64,000 nt of DNA from Hymenobacter guriensis (GCF_015773195.1 NZ_JADWYK010000005.1:186001-250000), one strand, 5' to 3'; shown: positions 35,429-43,766, numbered from the stretch's first letter. Translations and numbers: made by a program. The notes: generated by a model not told the origin, from the letters alone.

Positions 35429-36574
35429 TTAATTGGCCTGCTCAGGGCGTACGCTCAGAACTTCCTCCAGCGTCAGCACGCCCCGGGCTTCATTGGCCAG
35501 AACGTACTCACTGCGGAACAGCTCCTGCTTGGTCAGACACTGCAGGCGCAGCTGCTCGGCGTCGGGCAATAGGTCCCGCTTCTCCTCTAATAAACGCGCT
35601 ACATCGGTGCGCTCTTTCAGTACCCGCTCATCTTCCACCTGCAGCTTGGTAAGCTCCGCCAGCCGGCGCTTGCGCCATTTACGCTGCCGGAAGTTGTTGC
35701 CCACCGCCCGCAGGCTGGTCGTGACCCGCACGATGTTGTTGAGGAATCCTTTGCCCGTGAACAGAAAAGCGAAAAACAGGAACAGGTACATGGCCACGCC
35801 TTGGGCCGGCGTGTGGTCGGGCCAGCCCCAGACCACGGCCAGCAGGGCCGTCACGGCCGGCACGCCCACTTCCTCTAGCATCACCTTCCACTTCTCCGGT
35901 GGCCGTGCCGCTTCAGTTCCGGTTGTGGCCTCACTGGGTTCAGTACCCGCTACGGGGCGGTTACCAGCGTACAGGAAAGAGCCGCGCTGGAATAAACTCA
36001 GCATTCCAAATCCATACACCCCGGCTACAATCAGCCCAGTATGCCGGGGCCAATAAGGTTTCAACCAGTCGTATAGTAGAAAATACACGAGCGTGATTAC
36101 GCCCCCGTACAGCACCATTCCTACGGTAGCTCGCAGAAAGTCATGTGCCGCCAGCGTCAGGCGCGTGTGCAGTTCTTGCCACTCCTGCCGCCGCTCCTTC
36201 ATGAGGTTTTGCTGCTGACTCAGTACCTGCTGCGCCGTTTCCAGCCGCTCACCGGCCAGCCGGCACTCCTGTTCGGCTTCCCGGATTTGCCGGGCGTAAT
36301 AGTGCTCGATAACGGCAAGCTTAGCGGCCATATCGCCACCACTCATGCCAAAGAGTACACCTTCATCCCGCAGCAGTCCATCGTTTTCAATCCAGCGCTG
36401 CTCATCAGGGCCGTTGAGGACTTTGTCGCCTTTGATCGATTCTGAAATTGGAGCGGCCACCGCTGGCAGCGCGGCCACAAGTTCAGCTGGAGCAGCCGCT
36501 ACGCCGGTGTTTTCAGTCAGCGCTTCACCAGTGTCATGCTGACGACGACCCCAGAAGGGTAGTTTTATTCTCAT
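35429..36574 (-). CDS. Coiled-coil membrane protein, first gene of VWA/HNH operon
   Basis: 381 aa. A flexible N-terminus leads to a coiled coil around 85-135 (YYARQIREAEQECRLAGE), then hydrophobic segments near 148-165, 178-195 and 235-275, then a basic helical region (RQRKWRKRRLAELTK) and a final coiled coil. No catalytic motif. It starts 177 bases from the divergent HTH gene, and the 12-base palindrome GACTGATCAGTC (36601) in between may be an operator. Confidence 0.75.
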   Translation of the reverse strand: MRIKLPFWGRRQHDTGEALTENTGVAAAPAELVAALPAVAAPISESIKGDKVLNGPDEQRWIENDGLLRDEGVLFGMSGGDMAAKLAVIEHYYARQIREAEQECRLAGERLETAQQVLSQQQNLMKERRQEWQELHTRLTLAAHDFLRATVGMVLYGGVITLVYFLLYDWLKPYWPRHTGLIVAGVYGFGMLSLFQRGSFLYAGNRPVAGTEPSEATTGTEAARPPEKWKVMLEEVGVPAVTALLAVVWGWPDHTPAQGVAMYLFLFFAFLFTGKGFLNNIVRVTTSLRAVGNNFRQRKWRKRRLAELTKLQVEDERVLKERTDVARLLEEKRDLLPDAEQLRLQCLTKQELFRSEYVLANEARGVLTLEEVLSVRPEQAN

Positions 36575-36600
36575 ATAGCAAAAAATATATTTTTAGAGCT

Positions 36601-36612
36601 GACTGATCAGTC
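36601..36612. promoter_or_regulatory. Palindromic operator candidate
   Basis: GACTGATCAGTC is a perfect 12-base palindrome 27 bases upstream of the first gene of the membrane/VWA operon. It lies in the intergenic region shared with a divergent HTH gene, a common arrangement for a regulator site. No other evidence. Confidence 0.3.
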
Positions 36613-36751
36613 GAAAACAATAGTCGCTGCTTGTCCATGCCAATGCCCCGCAAGATAATAAGCTGTTGCATTTTCAGAATATAAAACTTGTAGATATCGT
36701 CCGCAAATCGTCCAGTTACTCCTTGGCCCTGTTCACTCTACCCGTTCTGCC

Positions 36752-37141
36752 ATGATACCCGAAATCACCCTCACCTTCACCGACGACCAAAAAGCCCAGC
36801 TCGAGCAGACCATTCAGCAGGAAATAGCGCACCAGGTGGCCACCATCCTTTCCCGCCTGCCCCTGCCCGAGGTGATGTTCTCCTTCCCGCAGGCCGCCAA
36901 GCTGCTGCAGCTACACGCCGGAACCGTGCGCGCCTACACCCAGCTTCCTGCCAGTCATCCCCGCCGCCTGCGCTATATCGATTGCACCGGCAGCTCCCGC
37001 GGCCAGCGCATTACGGCGGCCGAACTGCTGGACTGGCAGCGGCGCAACCACGCCGATACCCTGCAGGAGTCCTTTTTTATGAAAGTAGCCGAGCGCCGCG
37101 CCCGAGCGGCTAGTCGCAAGCAGCGAGGCAGTGTTTTGTAA
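36752..37141 (+). CDS. HTH DNA-binding protein (excisionase/HTH_17-like)
   Basis: A 129-aa protein. A helical N-terminus (LEQTIQQEIAHQVATILSRL) is followed by a small winged-helix type domain: MFSFPQAAKLLQLHAGTVRAY near 47-67, then RRLRYIDCTGSSRGQRITAAELLDW. This is the plan of Bacteroidota HTH_17 proteins, used as excisionases or local regulators. In an integrated element it is a candidate recombination directionality factor. It is also placed to regulate the divergent membrane/VWA operon. Confidence 0.7.
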   Translation: MIPEITLTFTDDQKAQLEQTIQQEIAHQVATILSRLPLPEVMFSFPQAAKLLQLHAGTVRAYTQLPASHPRRLRYIDCTGSSRGQRITAAELLDWQRRNHADTLQESFFMKVAERRARAASRKQRGSVL

Positions 37142-37150
37142 TTCCGGCCT

Positions 37151-37966
37151 TCACGCGGCAGTCCAACTGATACAGTGCAAAGCTCCGCCTTGCCGGGCCA
37201 CGTCTTCAACTCTGACCCCAACTATACGGCGCGCAGCAAACGCGGCCTCATACGTGCGCATGGCGGCCTCGTCTTCGCGCTGGCCAAACAACGGGACCAG
37301 AACCAGGTCCGGCAGCTGCAGCGCATTTACATACTCCCCCGACGCATCAGTATAAGTCCGGTTACCATAGGGGTTGTAGGGAAGGGCAATACTGCTCAGA
37401 CCGGCCTGCGCTAAAGTTCTTCGAAACAGGTCCGTAAACGCCGGCTTCTCATTACGATAAGCGCTAACCAGTACCGTCTGGTCATCCACAGGCTGCAGCA
37501 TGCCATCGGCGTGCCCCGTGAAATCGTCCGGATGTGCCGGAATAATTACCAGCCTTTCTGCTTGTAATTCCTCTTGCAAACGCTTCCGTATTTCCCCGGC
37601 CGCTACCCCCGGATTCTCGCTGTATACCCGGTCCGTCAGTACAGCGGTGCTACCCACAAACACCACGTTTCCGCCATCCACTACCAAGTGAGACTGACGC
37701 GCTCTGATCCCCAGAGTGCTGCATAACGGTCTAGCAGCGGTAATGGTAAGCCGCTCCCGTTGAGTGCGCAGGTACGATGGAGCATAGCGAAACTGCACCC
37801 AACCACCGCCCGGTACTGGAACCGGCATAAAATCACGAACCCAGACGTCACGCGTGCCTGCTAAGTAGTTAACTTGGTAATCGGCCGCTTGTAAAGCTGC
37901 TGCCAGCTCGGAGTGTGCTTGGGGAAAAGCCCCTGGCAGTGTATCGGCCACGAATACCGTTCTCAT
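37151..37966 (-). CDS. Agmatine/peptidyl-arginine deiminase family protein
   Basis: 271 aa from the ATG at 37966, which gives an ATGA overlap with the upstream gene; a GTG at 37975 is also possible. Motifs of the PAD_porph/agmatine-deiminase family are all present: TRDVWVRDFMPV, VDGGNVVFVG, HPDDFTGHADGM with the catalytic His, and GGALHCISW with the catalytic Cys near the end. The family hydrolyses the guanidinium group of agmatine or of arginine in peptides. It is shorter than typical agmatine deiminases (about 340-370 aa). The genetic context, a cassette in mobile DNA, suggests a role other than polyamine synthesis. Confidence 0.88.
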   Translation of the reverse strand: MRTVFVADTLPGAFPQAHSELAAALQAADYQVNYLAGTRDVWVRDFMPVPVPGGGWVQFRYAPSYLRTQRERLTITAARPLCSTLGIRARQSHLVVDGGNVVFVGSTAVLTDRVYSENPGVAAGEIRKRLQEELQAERLVIIPAHPDDFTGHADGMLQPVDDQTVLVSAYRNEKPAFTDLFRRTLAQAGLSSIALPYNPYGNRTYTDASGEYVNALQLPDLVLVPLFGQREDEAAMRTYEAAFAARRIVGVRVEDVARQGGALHCISWTAA

Positions 37967-38949
37967 GCCAGCCACGCGGGCTTATAGCCTAACAGGTGGG
38001 CAACTTCATTGCCACCTACTTGGCCGGTTTCCAGCAGCTCTACAACCAGAGCCTCTTTGCCTCGTAGTGTACGCACGTAGCCAGCATCAGCTAGAAAGCG
38101 GTAAGGGCGTTGGCGGAAGTCCGTAGCCAGCGGGTCCTCTTTCTCTACCAGCCCCTGCCGAGTTGTGCGCCAAACGGGCATGTCAACTCGAGAGTCAGCC
38201 ATACCCAACCACCAGCCGGAGCCGCTGCTTAGGGCTCCGCCCAAGGCAGTTACTAATTCGCGCAACACCAGCTGAATACCTGATATGCAGCCTTCTCCAT
38301 CCAGCTGCCGTAGGCCGCGCAGCAGTATTCCCCCTTCGGCCCCGCTTGCCCGGTCCCCACACGTTAGGTCGAGTCCACCGGCCAGGTTATAGAACCAAGT
38401 GCCCGTGTGCTCCTGTTCCGGACCACCGTGCACATACGGGTCATTGTGATGCGGCGCGCGACGGTAGTAGAACTCAATATCGGTCAGCTGATACTGCTGC
38501 CTTCCAGCATGCAGTACAAACCGATTAAGCAGCAGATAAGCCAGTGCGTCAATAATCTTTGGGATGTAGCGTCCTTCAGCTACGTGTAGCTGCAAAAACA
38601 GCTGAAGTAGCAGTGCATTGGCATTCTCTTCCCGCAACGTTTTAGCTACCAGCCATTCCGCGTACAGCTGTATATAGGGCACTCCTTCTGCGGCTAAGCG
38701 GTCAGCATTCTGCCACAGCTCCAGCAAGGAACACTTGTGCAGATCCTGCAACGGCCATCCCCACCGGGTGGCGGCCATCCAGACAAACGTGAAATCGTCC
38801 CAAGTCTGCGCGCTGCCCAGCCAGTGTTCGTCCCAGTAGTAATACAAGTAGCGGGGCATAGGGGGGAGTTGCGACAATGTGTCTTTGGCTGAGGCACCGA
38901 CTACCCGGCTATCCTCTAGAAAATGGCGGTATTGTTCAGGGGTATCCAT
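37963..38949 (-). CDS. Unknown protein coupled to the deiminase
   Basis: About 328 aa from the ATG at 38949; a TTG four codons earlier is possible. It has a helical N-terminal half and a conserved-looking central segment, IEFYYRRAPHHNDPYVHGGP near 180-200, then GTWFYNLAGGLDLTCGD and GGILLRGL. I recall this pattern from Bacteroidota proteins that resemble a degenerate methylpurine-DNA-glycosylase fold, but I cannot confirm it. Its stop overlaps the deiminase start by 4 bases, so the two are translated together. The AT-rich 145 bases upstream probably carry the promoter. Confidence 0.7.
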   Translation of the reverse strand: MDTPEQYRHFLEDSRVVGASAKDTLSQLPPMPRYLYYYWDEHWLGSAQTWDDFTFVWMAATRWGWPLQDLHKCSLLELWQNADRLAAEGVPYIQLYAEWLVAKTLREENANALLLQLFLQLHVAEGRYIPKIIDALAYLLLNRFVLHAGRQQYQLTDIEFYYRRAPHHNDPYVHGGPEQEHTGTWFYNLAGGLDLTCGDRASGAEGGILLRGLRQLDGEGCISGIQLVLRELVTALGGALSSGSGWWLGMADSRVDMPVWRTTRQGLVEKEDPLATDFRQRPYRFLADAGYVRTLRGKEALVVELLETGQVGGNEVAHLLGYKPAWLA

Positions 38950-39094
38950 GCTTAAATTCAATTTTTACGAAGGCAAGAACTGCAATGAATCAGGTATTCG
39001 CAATGCTTTTGCATTCTTTTTAATACAATATAGGTCTTGTTGATTATAAAATAAATACAATAATTATAATTGCTATAATAGCAACTGCAGAAAC

Positions 39095-39131
39095 CAAAAA
39101 AGGCCAGCCTCATCAGGAGACTGGCCTTTTT
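39095..39131 (-). terminator. Intrinsic terminator
   Basis: Stem AAAAAAGGCCAG / CTGGCCTTTTTT with a 13-base loop, 17 bases past the stop of the minus-strand 150-aa gene. The T-run reads correctly on the minus strand and also on the plus strand. Confidence 0.8.
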
Positions 39132-39147
39132 TATTCCGGTAGGCAGG

Positions 39148-39597
39148 TTAAATGTCCACTTGTTGTTCCCGCTCGATAATCTGCGGTGGAGAAGCCTCTG
39201 CGCTCTGCGCCATATCGGGCTGCTGCACAATCGGCGGTGTGGCCATCGCTTCGCCAAACAGCGGGTTACCCGGCAGCGGCAGCCCGCCATTGCCATTCGG
39301 AATCTGGTTGAAAATCACCAACTCTTCGCCCGGTGTGCTTTGGGCCAGATGGTCGAGCAGCACTTCCTGCCCGCTGTTGGCGTGCAACGCCTGCGTGAGC
39401 AGCGTGTAAGTACTCACGTCCACGTTGTAGAGCTGATTCAGCTCGTTCATCTGCGTAGCCGCGTCTTCGGCGGCTCCGATAGCATCTGCCAGCTTCTGCG
39501 TATAGCGCCGGGCCTTGGCATCGGCGGAGGCCCGCAACCGGATTGCCCGCTTCATCCGGGTGCGAAATTGTCGTTGGTAGGGGGTGAGAGTTGCCAT
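39148..39597 (-). CDS. Bacteroidota-specific small protein (MATLTPYQRQ family)
   Basis: 149 aa from the ATG at 39597. Residues before it, in an upstream extension, look non-conserved. A basic helical N-terminus (QRQFRTRMKRAIRLRASADAK) is followed by a helical middle and an acidic Pro-rich tail. It is paired with the next gene as in other Bacteroidota genomes I recall, where the two recur near mobile genes. Function unknown. Confidence 0.7.
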   Translation of the reverse strand: MATLTPYQRQFRTRMKRAIRLRASADAKARRYTQKLADAIGAAEDAATQMNELNQLYNVDVSTYTLLTQALHANSGQEVLLDHLAQSTPGEELVIFNQIPNGNGGLPLPGNPLFGEAMATPPIVQQPDMAQSAEASPPQIIEREQQVDI

Positions 39598-39728
39598 ATA
39601 CTGGAAGTGAGAATATGAGAGATGAGAAGGGAGACAAAAACGGTGAGTTGTAAGAGGAAGAATTCTGTCCACAGCTTACACCGGAACGAAAGTCTTACCT
39701 CTCACTTCCCACCGTCTCAGGTCTACAA

Positions 39729-40469
39729 TTAACCGATAGCCACCACGCTCAGCGCGTTGTAGGCGTTGGAGTTTAGCGGATAGAACTTGCCGTTCAGCTG
39801 CTGGAAAAAGTCCACGCCCACGGCCACAATCAACGACTCATCAGCCGCGGCAGCGCGCACCAGCTGCAGCGCCTCGGCCGGACGTACCGCGTTGCTCAGC
39901 GGCAGTTCCACCGTGCTGGCTTCGGCGCTGGCCACCGCACCCGTCTCGAAATTGATGCTGCCCACGGCCGCCGTAATGCGGTAGTGGGTAGCACCCTGCG
40001 GAGCGGCCACGTCGCGCGACGGGTTCAACTCGCCCAGATTCACCGTGTGCGTACCCGTAGCCCGGTCCAGCGTGGCCTCTACGCCGCCGTAGTACGTGCC
40101 CGAGAAGGACGAGCCCGCGTTGAAGTCGAAGCCCAGCAGCGCCGGCAGATTCTCCGGCAGAATCTGGCGCCCGCCACGGTCAGAATCCTCGTCCAGGTTG
40201 AGGATTTCCTTCATTTTCTGGGCCAGGCGCGACACCATCAGACGGTCAGAAGCCAGCACCACCACGCGACGCAAAGCATCGCGCACCAGCTTACCGGCCT
40301 TGGCTGCCGTGCCGAACTCGCTGGCATTCTCCCGCACGCGCTGCATGGAGGCAGAGGAGTTGAATTGGCTCTTGTTCGAGCCCTGTTTTTGGCGCACCGT
40401 GCCGTCCTTCGCAAAAACGACGCCGCCTACGGTGCCACTGATTTGGATTACGCCGCTCTGACGTGCCAT
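39729..40469 (-). CDS. Bacteroidota-specific protein with GTVGGVVFAKDG motif
   Basis: A 246-aa protein. GVIQISGTVGGVVFAKDG near 5-22, then RVRENASEFGTAAKAGKLVR near 43-62, is the hallmark of a widespread Bacteroidota family (typically GTIGxITFYKxxDG... RTRENGxEFGxAGKAGK). The C-terminal half is beta-rich. No function is assigned and no signal peptide is visible. The 130-base gap to the downstream 150-aa gene is compatible with one transcript. Whether it is a structural protein of a phage-like particle is not known. Confidence 0.75.
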   Translation of the reverse strand: MARQSGVIQISGTVGGVVFAKDGTVRQKQGSNKSQFNSSASMQRVRENASEFGTAAKAGKLVRDALRRVVVLASDRLMVSRLAQKMKEILNLDEDSDRGGRQILPENLPALLGFDFNAGSSFSGTYYGGVEATLDRATGTHTVNLGELNPSRDVAAPQGATHYRITAAVGSINFETGAVASAEASTVELPLSNAVRPAEALQLVRAAAADESLIVAVGVDFFQQLNGKFYPLNSNAYNALSVVAIG

Positions 40470-40747
40470 AGTGGTAGGGGTAAAAGGTGAAAAAAATATA
40501 TGGCTGCTTTCATTACCGACTCCTACCAGGTGCAGCCCCCCCAGTAACGCCGCGTGATTTGTTTTTGAAGCCTTACCCCAGTGAGTTTGTTGTCTCTGCA
40601 GTGGAAAGCAGTAGAATTATCAGCTATAACTTTCTCAAATATCACTCAAATATTTATCAAAATGCAATAATTAACTTACTAAAGTAGAATAAAGACGATA
40701 AAATACTTGCATTAACCTCAGGCCATCTGCCTACTACCAAGCATCAG

Positions 40748-40813
40748 TATAGCTCTGGCATAGCTAGAGTATGGCTTAGGTATGGCTTCAGTATGCTGCA
40801 GGTATGAAGTCGG
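40748..40813. repeat. Six tandem 11-bp repeats, consensus TATGGCTNNGG
   Basis: Units start at 40748, 40759, 40770, 40781, 40792 and 40803 (TATAGCTCTGG, CATAGCTAGAG, TATGGCTTAGG, TATGGCTTCAG, TATGCTGCAGG, TATGAAGTCGG). Exact 11-base spacing puts all copies on one face of the helix. This is typical of sites for a cooperatively binding protein such as an excisionase or a replication initiator. Confidence 0.75.
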
Positions 40814-40814
40814 G

Positions 40815-40838
40815 CTTACGCCCCCAATTACGCCCCCA
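40815..40838 (+). repeat. Two tandem 12-mers (NTTACGCCCCCA)
   Basis: CTTACGCCCCCA and ATTACGCCCCCA, head to tail, directly after the 11-mer array. The same 12-mer family recurs in opposite orientation in front of the integrase gene (42256-42291). Candidate integrase arm-type sites. Confidence 0.65.
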
Positions 40839-40922
40839 GAATTTGCGGTGGTTTCGCCCGCTGTTTCAGGAGCGCCCCGCTGATACTCCCAAAAAGAGAA
40901 GTCACCTCGCCCCTAAAAACAG

Positions 40923-40947
40923 AACCGGCCCGCTTGGCGGGCCGGTT
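40923..40947 (-). terminator. Terminator of the integrase gene
   Basis: An 11-base GC-rich stem, AACCGGCCCGC / GCGGGCCGGTT, around TTG, 22 bases past the integrase stop. On the minus strand it is followed by CTGTTTTT. Confidence 0.8.
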
Positions 40948-40968
40948 ATTCATCGTAGAATGGTGGAT

Positions 40969-42249
40969 TCAAGCCGCCGGCTCCACCACGCAAACTGTGC
41001 TGGATACCTCTACCTCGCTGCTCTTTCCTTCCCACACGCGCCGCATTACTTGGTGTTGGAAATCCTCTACAATCTTGGCATAGACCATCGTTGTTTGAAT
41101 CTTGGCGTGGCCTAGTATTTTCTGCAGCACTTCCACTGGCATGCCGCGCATTAGGCTTTGAGTGGCAAACGTGTGACGGGCCGTGTGCATAGTCACCAAC
41201 TTCCATTTAGCCACTGAGGACTTCACCAGCTCACTCTGTCGTAATTCTACCGTTTCTACCTGCTCCACCAAACCAGCCAGCTGCGCAATGCGCTTCAGGT
41301 TCCGATTCATTACCTGGTTCGTCATCCCTGGTAGCAGCCTAACCCGAGTGCCAGCGTATTTATCCAATAATTCCGCTGCCGGCGCGGTCAGGTAGATACT
41401 GACTCCAGTGCGGGTCTTTGTTTGAGTAAGCCGTAGAATTCGGCTGCCCTGCCATTCGTGCACATTGGCTCCGGTCAAACTACGCATATCTGAGTACCGC
41501 AGTCCAGTATAGCAGCAGAATAAAAAGGCATCTCGAGTGGGTACTAGCCCCGATGGCAGCATCGCACGCTCCAATTTAATGAGGTCAGAGGAGGCCAAGC
41601 ATAGCTTGTCTACGTCAACCCAATCCGCCTTGATGGCAGTTAACTCAATACCCAATATGAACCCGCGCTCATCACGGGCGTAGCGCAGAAATGCTTTAAG
41701 CCGTCGTACAATCTTGGCTACAGTATTAGGCGCCATTTTCAATCGTACCCGCAGGTAAGAGAGAAATAGATCATGTATGGCCACATCGTACTGACCAAGC
41801 GTAAGGGGTTTACGGCGGCTAGCTTCAAAGTTCTGCAGATGCTTCGATACCGAGCGCACCACCAGTAGTGTGGGGCCCCGGTAGCCTCGCGCTTCCAGCG
41901 CGTCAGTATACTCCGTGTAAATTGGCAGCATCGTTACCGGCTCTGGGGCCGGCTCAGCCGGCAGGAGCGAGGCCTTCAACAGCTCTGGAGTCACACTTTT
42001 ACCCTCCGTCAGTAGCTTCCGGTAAGTTGACTGCAACCGCTCCGTAATGGAGTCCAGATAATCGTTAGCATCCTGGTACCCGCCAAGCGAACGGCGGAAC
42101 CGCTCTTTTTCCGGATTCCATTCGGATGGTAGGCATTTCTCCCGCGTGGCGAAGCGGGGCCGTTGCCCCTCGTAGTAAGCGCGCAGGTAAACAGTGCAGC
42201 GGCCCGCAGCGTCGGGCCGGTCAGTACGAAGTTCAAACCGAAACGTCAT
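40969..42249 (-). CDS. Tyrosine recombinase (integrase) next to tRNA-Asp
   Basis: 426 aa from the ATG at 42249 (MTFRFELRTD). An earlier in-frame ATG at 42333 would translate the 12-mer repeats and is less likely. An N-terminal arm-binding domain and a SAM-like core-binding domain precede the catalytic part. Active-site residues are visible: Arg in YTGLRYSDMRSL, HxxR in HTARHTFATQSL, His in LGHAKIQTT and the nucleophile Tyr in MVYAKI. It should integrate and excise the element at the tRNA-Asp gene whose 3' end lies 152 bases upstream. Confidence 0.92.
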   Translation of the reverse strand: MTFRFELRTDRPDAAGRCTVYLRAYYEGQRPRFATREKCLPSEWNPEKERFRRSLGGYQDANDYLDSITERLQSTYRKLLTEGKSVTPELLKASLLPAEPAPEPVTMLPIYTEYTDALEARGYRGPTLLVVRSVSKHLQNFEASRRKPLTLGQYDVAIHDLFLSYLRVRLKMAPNTVAKIVRRLKAFLRYARDERGFILGIELTAIKADWVDVDKLCLASSDLIKLERAMLPSGLVPTRDAFLFCCYTGLRYSDMRSLTGANVHEWQGSRILRLTQTKTRTGVSIYLTAPAAELLDKYAGTRVRLLPGMTNQVMNRNLKRIAQLAGLVEQVETVELRQSELVKSSVAKWKLVTMHTARHTFATQSLMRGMPVEVLQKILGHAKIQTTMVYAKIVEDFQHQVMRRVWEGKSSEVEVSSTVCVVEPAA

Positions 42250-42255
42250 GGGAGA

Positions 42256-42291
42256 TGGGGGTGTATGTGGGGGTGCGTTTGGGGGCGCATT
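42256..42291 (-). repeat. Three tandem 12-mers upstream of the integrase
   Basis: On the minus strand AATGCGCCCCCA, AACGCACCCCCA and CATACACCCCCA run head to tail with exact 12-base period and end 6 bases before the integrase ATG. They match the two 12-mers at 40815-40838 in inverted orientation. Likely recombinase-binding or autoregulatory sites. Confidence 0.65.
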
Positions 42292-42334
42292 TCCGCATAT
42301 ACAGGGTCCAAATCCTGATCCATCCCAAAGCAAA

Positions 42335-42382
42335 AATCCCCTAAAACCGCTTCTGTTACCAGATTTGCGACTCTAGGGGATT
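42335..42382 (-). terminator. Putative tRNA-Asp transcript terminator
   Basis: AATCCCCTA and TAGGGGATT form a 9-base stem 19 bases past the tRNA 3' end. On the minus strand the second arm is followed by TTTTGC. The loop is long (30 bases), so this is a moderate call. It lies between the tRNA and the integrase and may overlap the attachment region. Confidence 0.45.
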
Positions 42383-42400
42383 CTTTGCAACAAATAGTTG

Positions 42401-42474
42401 CGGTCCGGACGGGACTCGAACCCGCGACCTCCGCCGTGACAGGGCGGCATTCTAACCGACTGAACTACCGAACC
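42401..42474 (-). tRNA. tRNA-Asp (GTC)
   Basis: 74 nt without encoded CCA. Acceptor arms GGTTCGG/CCGGACC pair over 7 bases with one T-G wobble. The D arm AGTTCAGTCGGTTAGAAT, the anticodon stem CCGCC/GGCGG with loop containing GTC (plus strand 42438-42440) and the T arm with GGTTCGAGTCC are all intact. Its 3' end faces the integrase, so it is the probable attachment site, kept whole on the chromosome side. Confidence 0.95.
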
Positions 42475-42675
42475 AAGGTAGACCGCACTGTGAAAAGCCA
42501 GCTGCTTTCCGGTGAAGTGGTGCAAAAGTAGAAGACGGAAGCGCACGACGCAACTGTTGGGCCGTAAAAACGGCAAAATACTTTCCGGCGGCGGCGGTAG
42601 CGGCTGTTTATCAGGGAGAAAATTTTCTCTGAAAAACGATAGGGCCGGGCCGTGCGCCGTAAGCACGGCTTCACT

Positions 42676-42683
42676 TACCTTTG
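42676..42683 (+). promoter_or_regulatory. Candidate Bacteroidota -7 box upstream of accA
   Basis: TACCTTTG fits the Bacteroidota -7 consensus TAnnTTTG and lies 45 bases before the accA ATG. No good -33 TTG was found at the usual distance, so confidence is low. Confidence 0.35.
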
Positions 42684-42728
42684 CTTTCTTCTCTCACCCC
42701 GCAACTTCTCTCGCATCCTGCCGTGGCA

Positions 42729-43676
42729 ATGCTCCTCGATTTTGAACAACCAATTGCCGCTCTCGAAGGCAAGCTCCGTGAAATGCAACAGCTGGCCCTC
42801 GACAGCCAGGTGGACGTCTCAGAAGCCGTAGCGGCCCTCGAAGCCAAGATCAAAGCCCTCAAAAAGGAAACCTACCAGAACCTCACCCGCTGGCAGCGCG
42901 TGCAGCTCTCGCGCCATCCCGAGCGGCCCTACACCCTCGACTACATTGAGGGCATGACCGACAAATTCATTGAGCTGCACGGCGACCGAACCGTGGCCGA
43001 TGACCAGGCCATGGTAGGTGGCTTTGCTGAGATGGGAGGGCGCTCCGTCATGATTGTCGGGCAGCAGAAGGGTCGTAATACCAAGCAGCGCCAGCTTCGC
43101 CGCTTTGGTATGCCCAACCCCGAGGGCTACCGCAAAGCCCTGCGCCTGATGAAGCTGGCTGAGAAGTTTGGCAAACCCATCATCACGCTCATTGATACGC
43201 CCGGTGCCTTTCCGGGCCTGGAGGCCGAGGAGCGGGGGCAGGGCGAGGCCATTGCCCGCAACCTCAAGGAAATGTTCCTGCTCAAGGTGCCGGTTATCTG
43301 CATCATCATCGGCGAAGGCGCTTCAGGCGGAGCCCTGGGCATTGCTATCGGCGACCGGGTGTTGATGCTGGAAAATACCTGGTACTCGGTGATTTCGCCG
43401 GAGTCGTGCAGCAGCATCCTGTGGCGCAGTTGGGACTACAAAGAGCAGGCGGCCGAAGCCCTCAAGCTCACGGCCAACGACATGCTCAAGGCCGGCCTGG
43501 TGGATGGCATCGTGAAGGAGCCCCTTGGCGGCGCCCACACCGACACCGCCACCATGATCAAAACCCTGAAGAAAACTATCCTTAAAACGCTCGACGAACT
43601 GGAAGCCGTGCCCGCCGAAGAGCGCATCAGTCAGCGCATCGACAAGTTCTCGGCCATGGGCGTGGTGGTAGGATAA
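42729..43676 (+). CDS. accA: Acetyl-CoA carboxylase carboxyltransferase subunit alpha
   Basis: 315 aa from the ATG at 42729 ([16 protein letters not shown]), the family-typical start; an upstream ATG at 42681 adds unrelated sequence. AccA with AccD moves the carboxyl group from biotin to acetyl-CoA, giving malonyl-CoA for fatty-acid synthesis. Visible marks are [60 protein letters not shown] and the oxyanion loop [13 protein letters not shown]. Full length. First core gene beyond the mobile DNA. Confidence 0.97.
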   Translation: MLLDFEQPIAALEGKLREMQQLALDSQVDVSEAVAALEAKIKALKKETYQNLTRWQRVQLSRHPERPYTLDYIEGMTDKFIELHGDRTVADDQAMVGGFAEMGGRSVMIVGQQKGRNTKQRQLRRFGMPNPEGYRKALRLMKLAEKFGKPIITLIDTPGAFPGLEAEERGQGEAIARNLKEMFLLKVPVICIIIGEGASGGALGIAIGDRVLMLENTWYSVISPESCSSILWRSWDYKEQAAEALKLTANDMLKAGLVDGIVKEPLGGAHTDTATMIKTLKKTILKTLDELEAVPAEERISQRIDKFSAMGVVVG

Positions 43677-43766
43677 GGTTGAGTTTGAATAAAGAATTGA
43701 AAAGGGGGAAGGAAGAAACAGGCCAACGTCAATTCTTCATTCCCTCTTTTTCATTACCAATGACTT

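Larger units (their letters stand above)
40470..40922. other. Non-coding region with phased repeat array
   Basis: The region between the Bacteroidota-family gene and the integrase terminator. The first 200 bases are AT-rich and probably hold the promoter of the minus-strand gene ending at 39729. The rest carries the 11-mer and 12-mer repeats listed separately. No credible gene. Confidence 0.5.
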
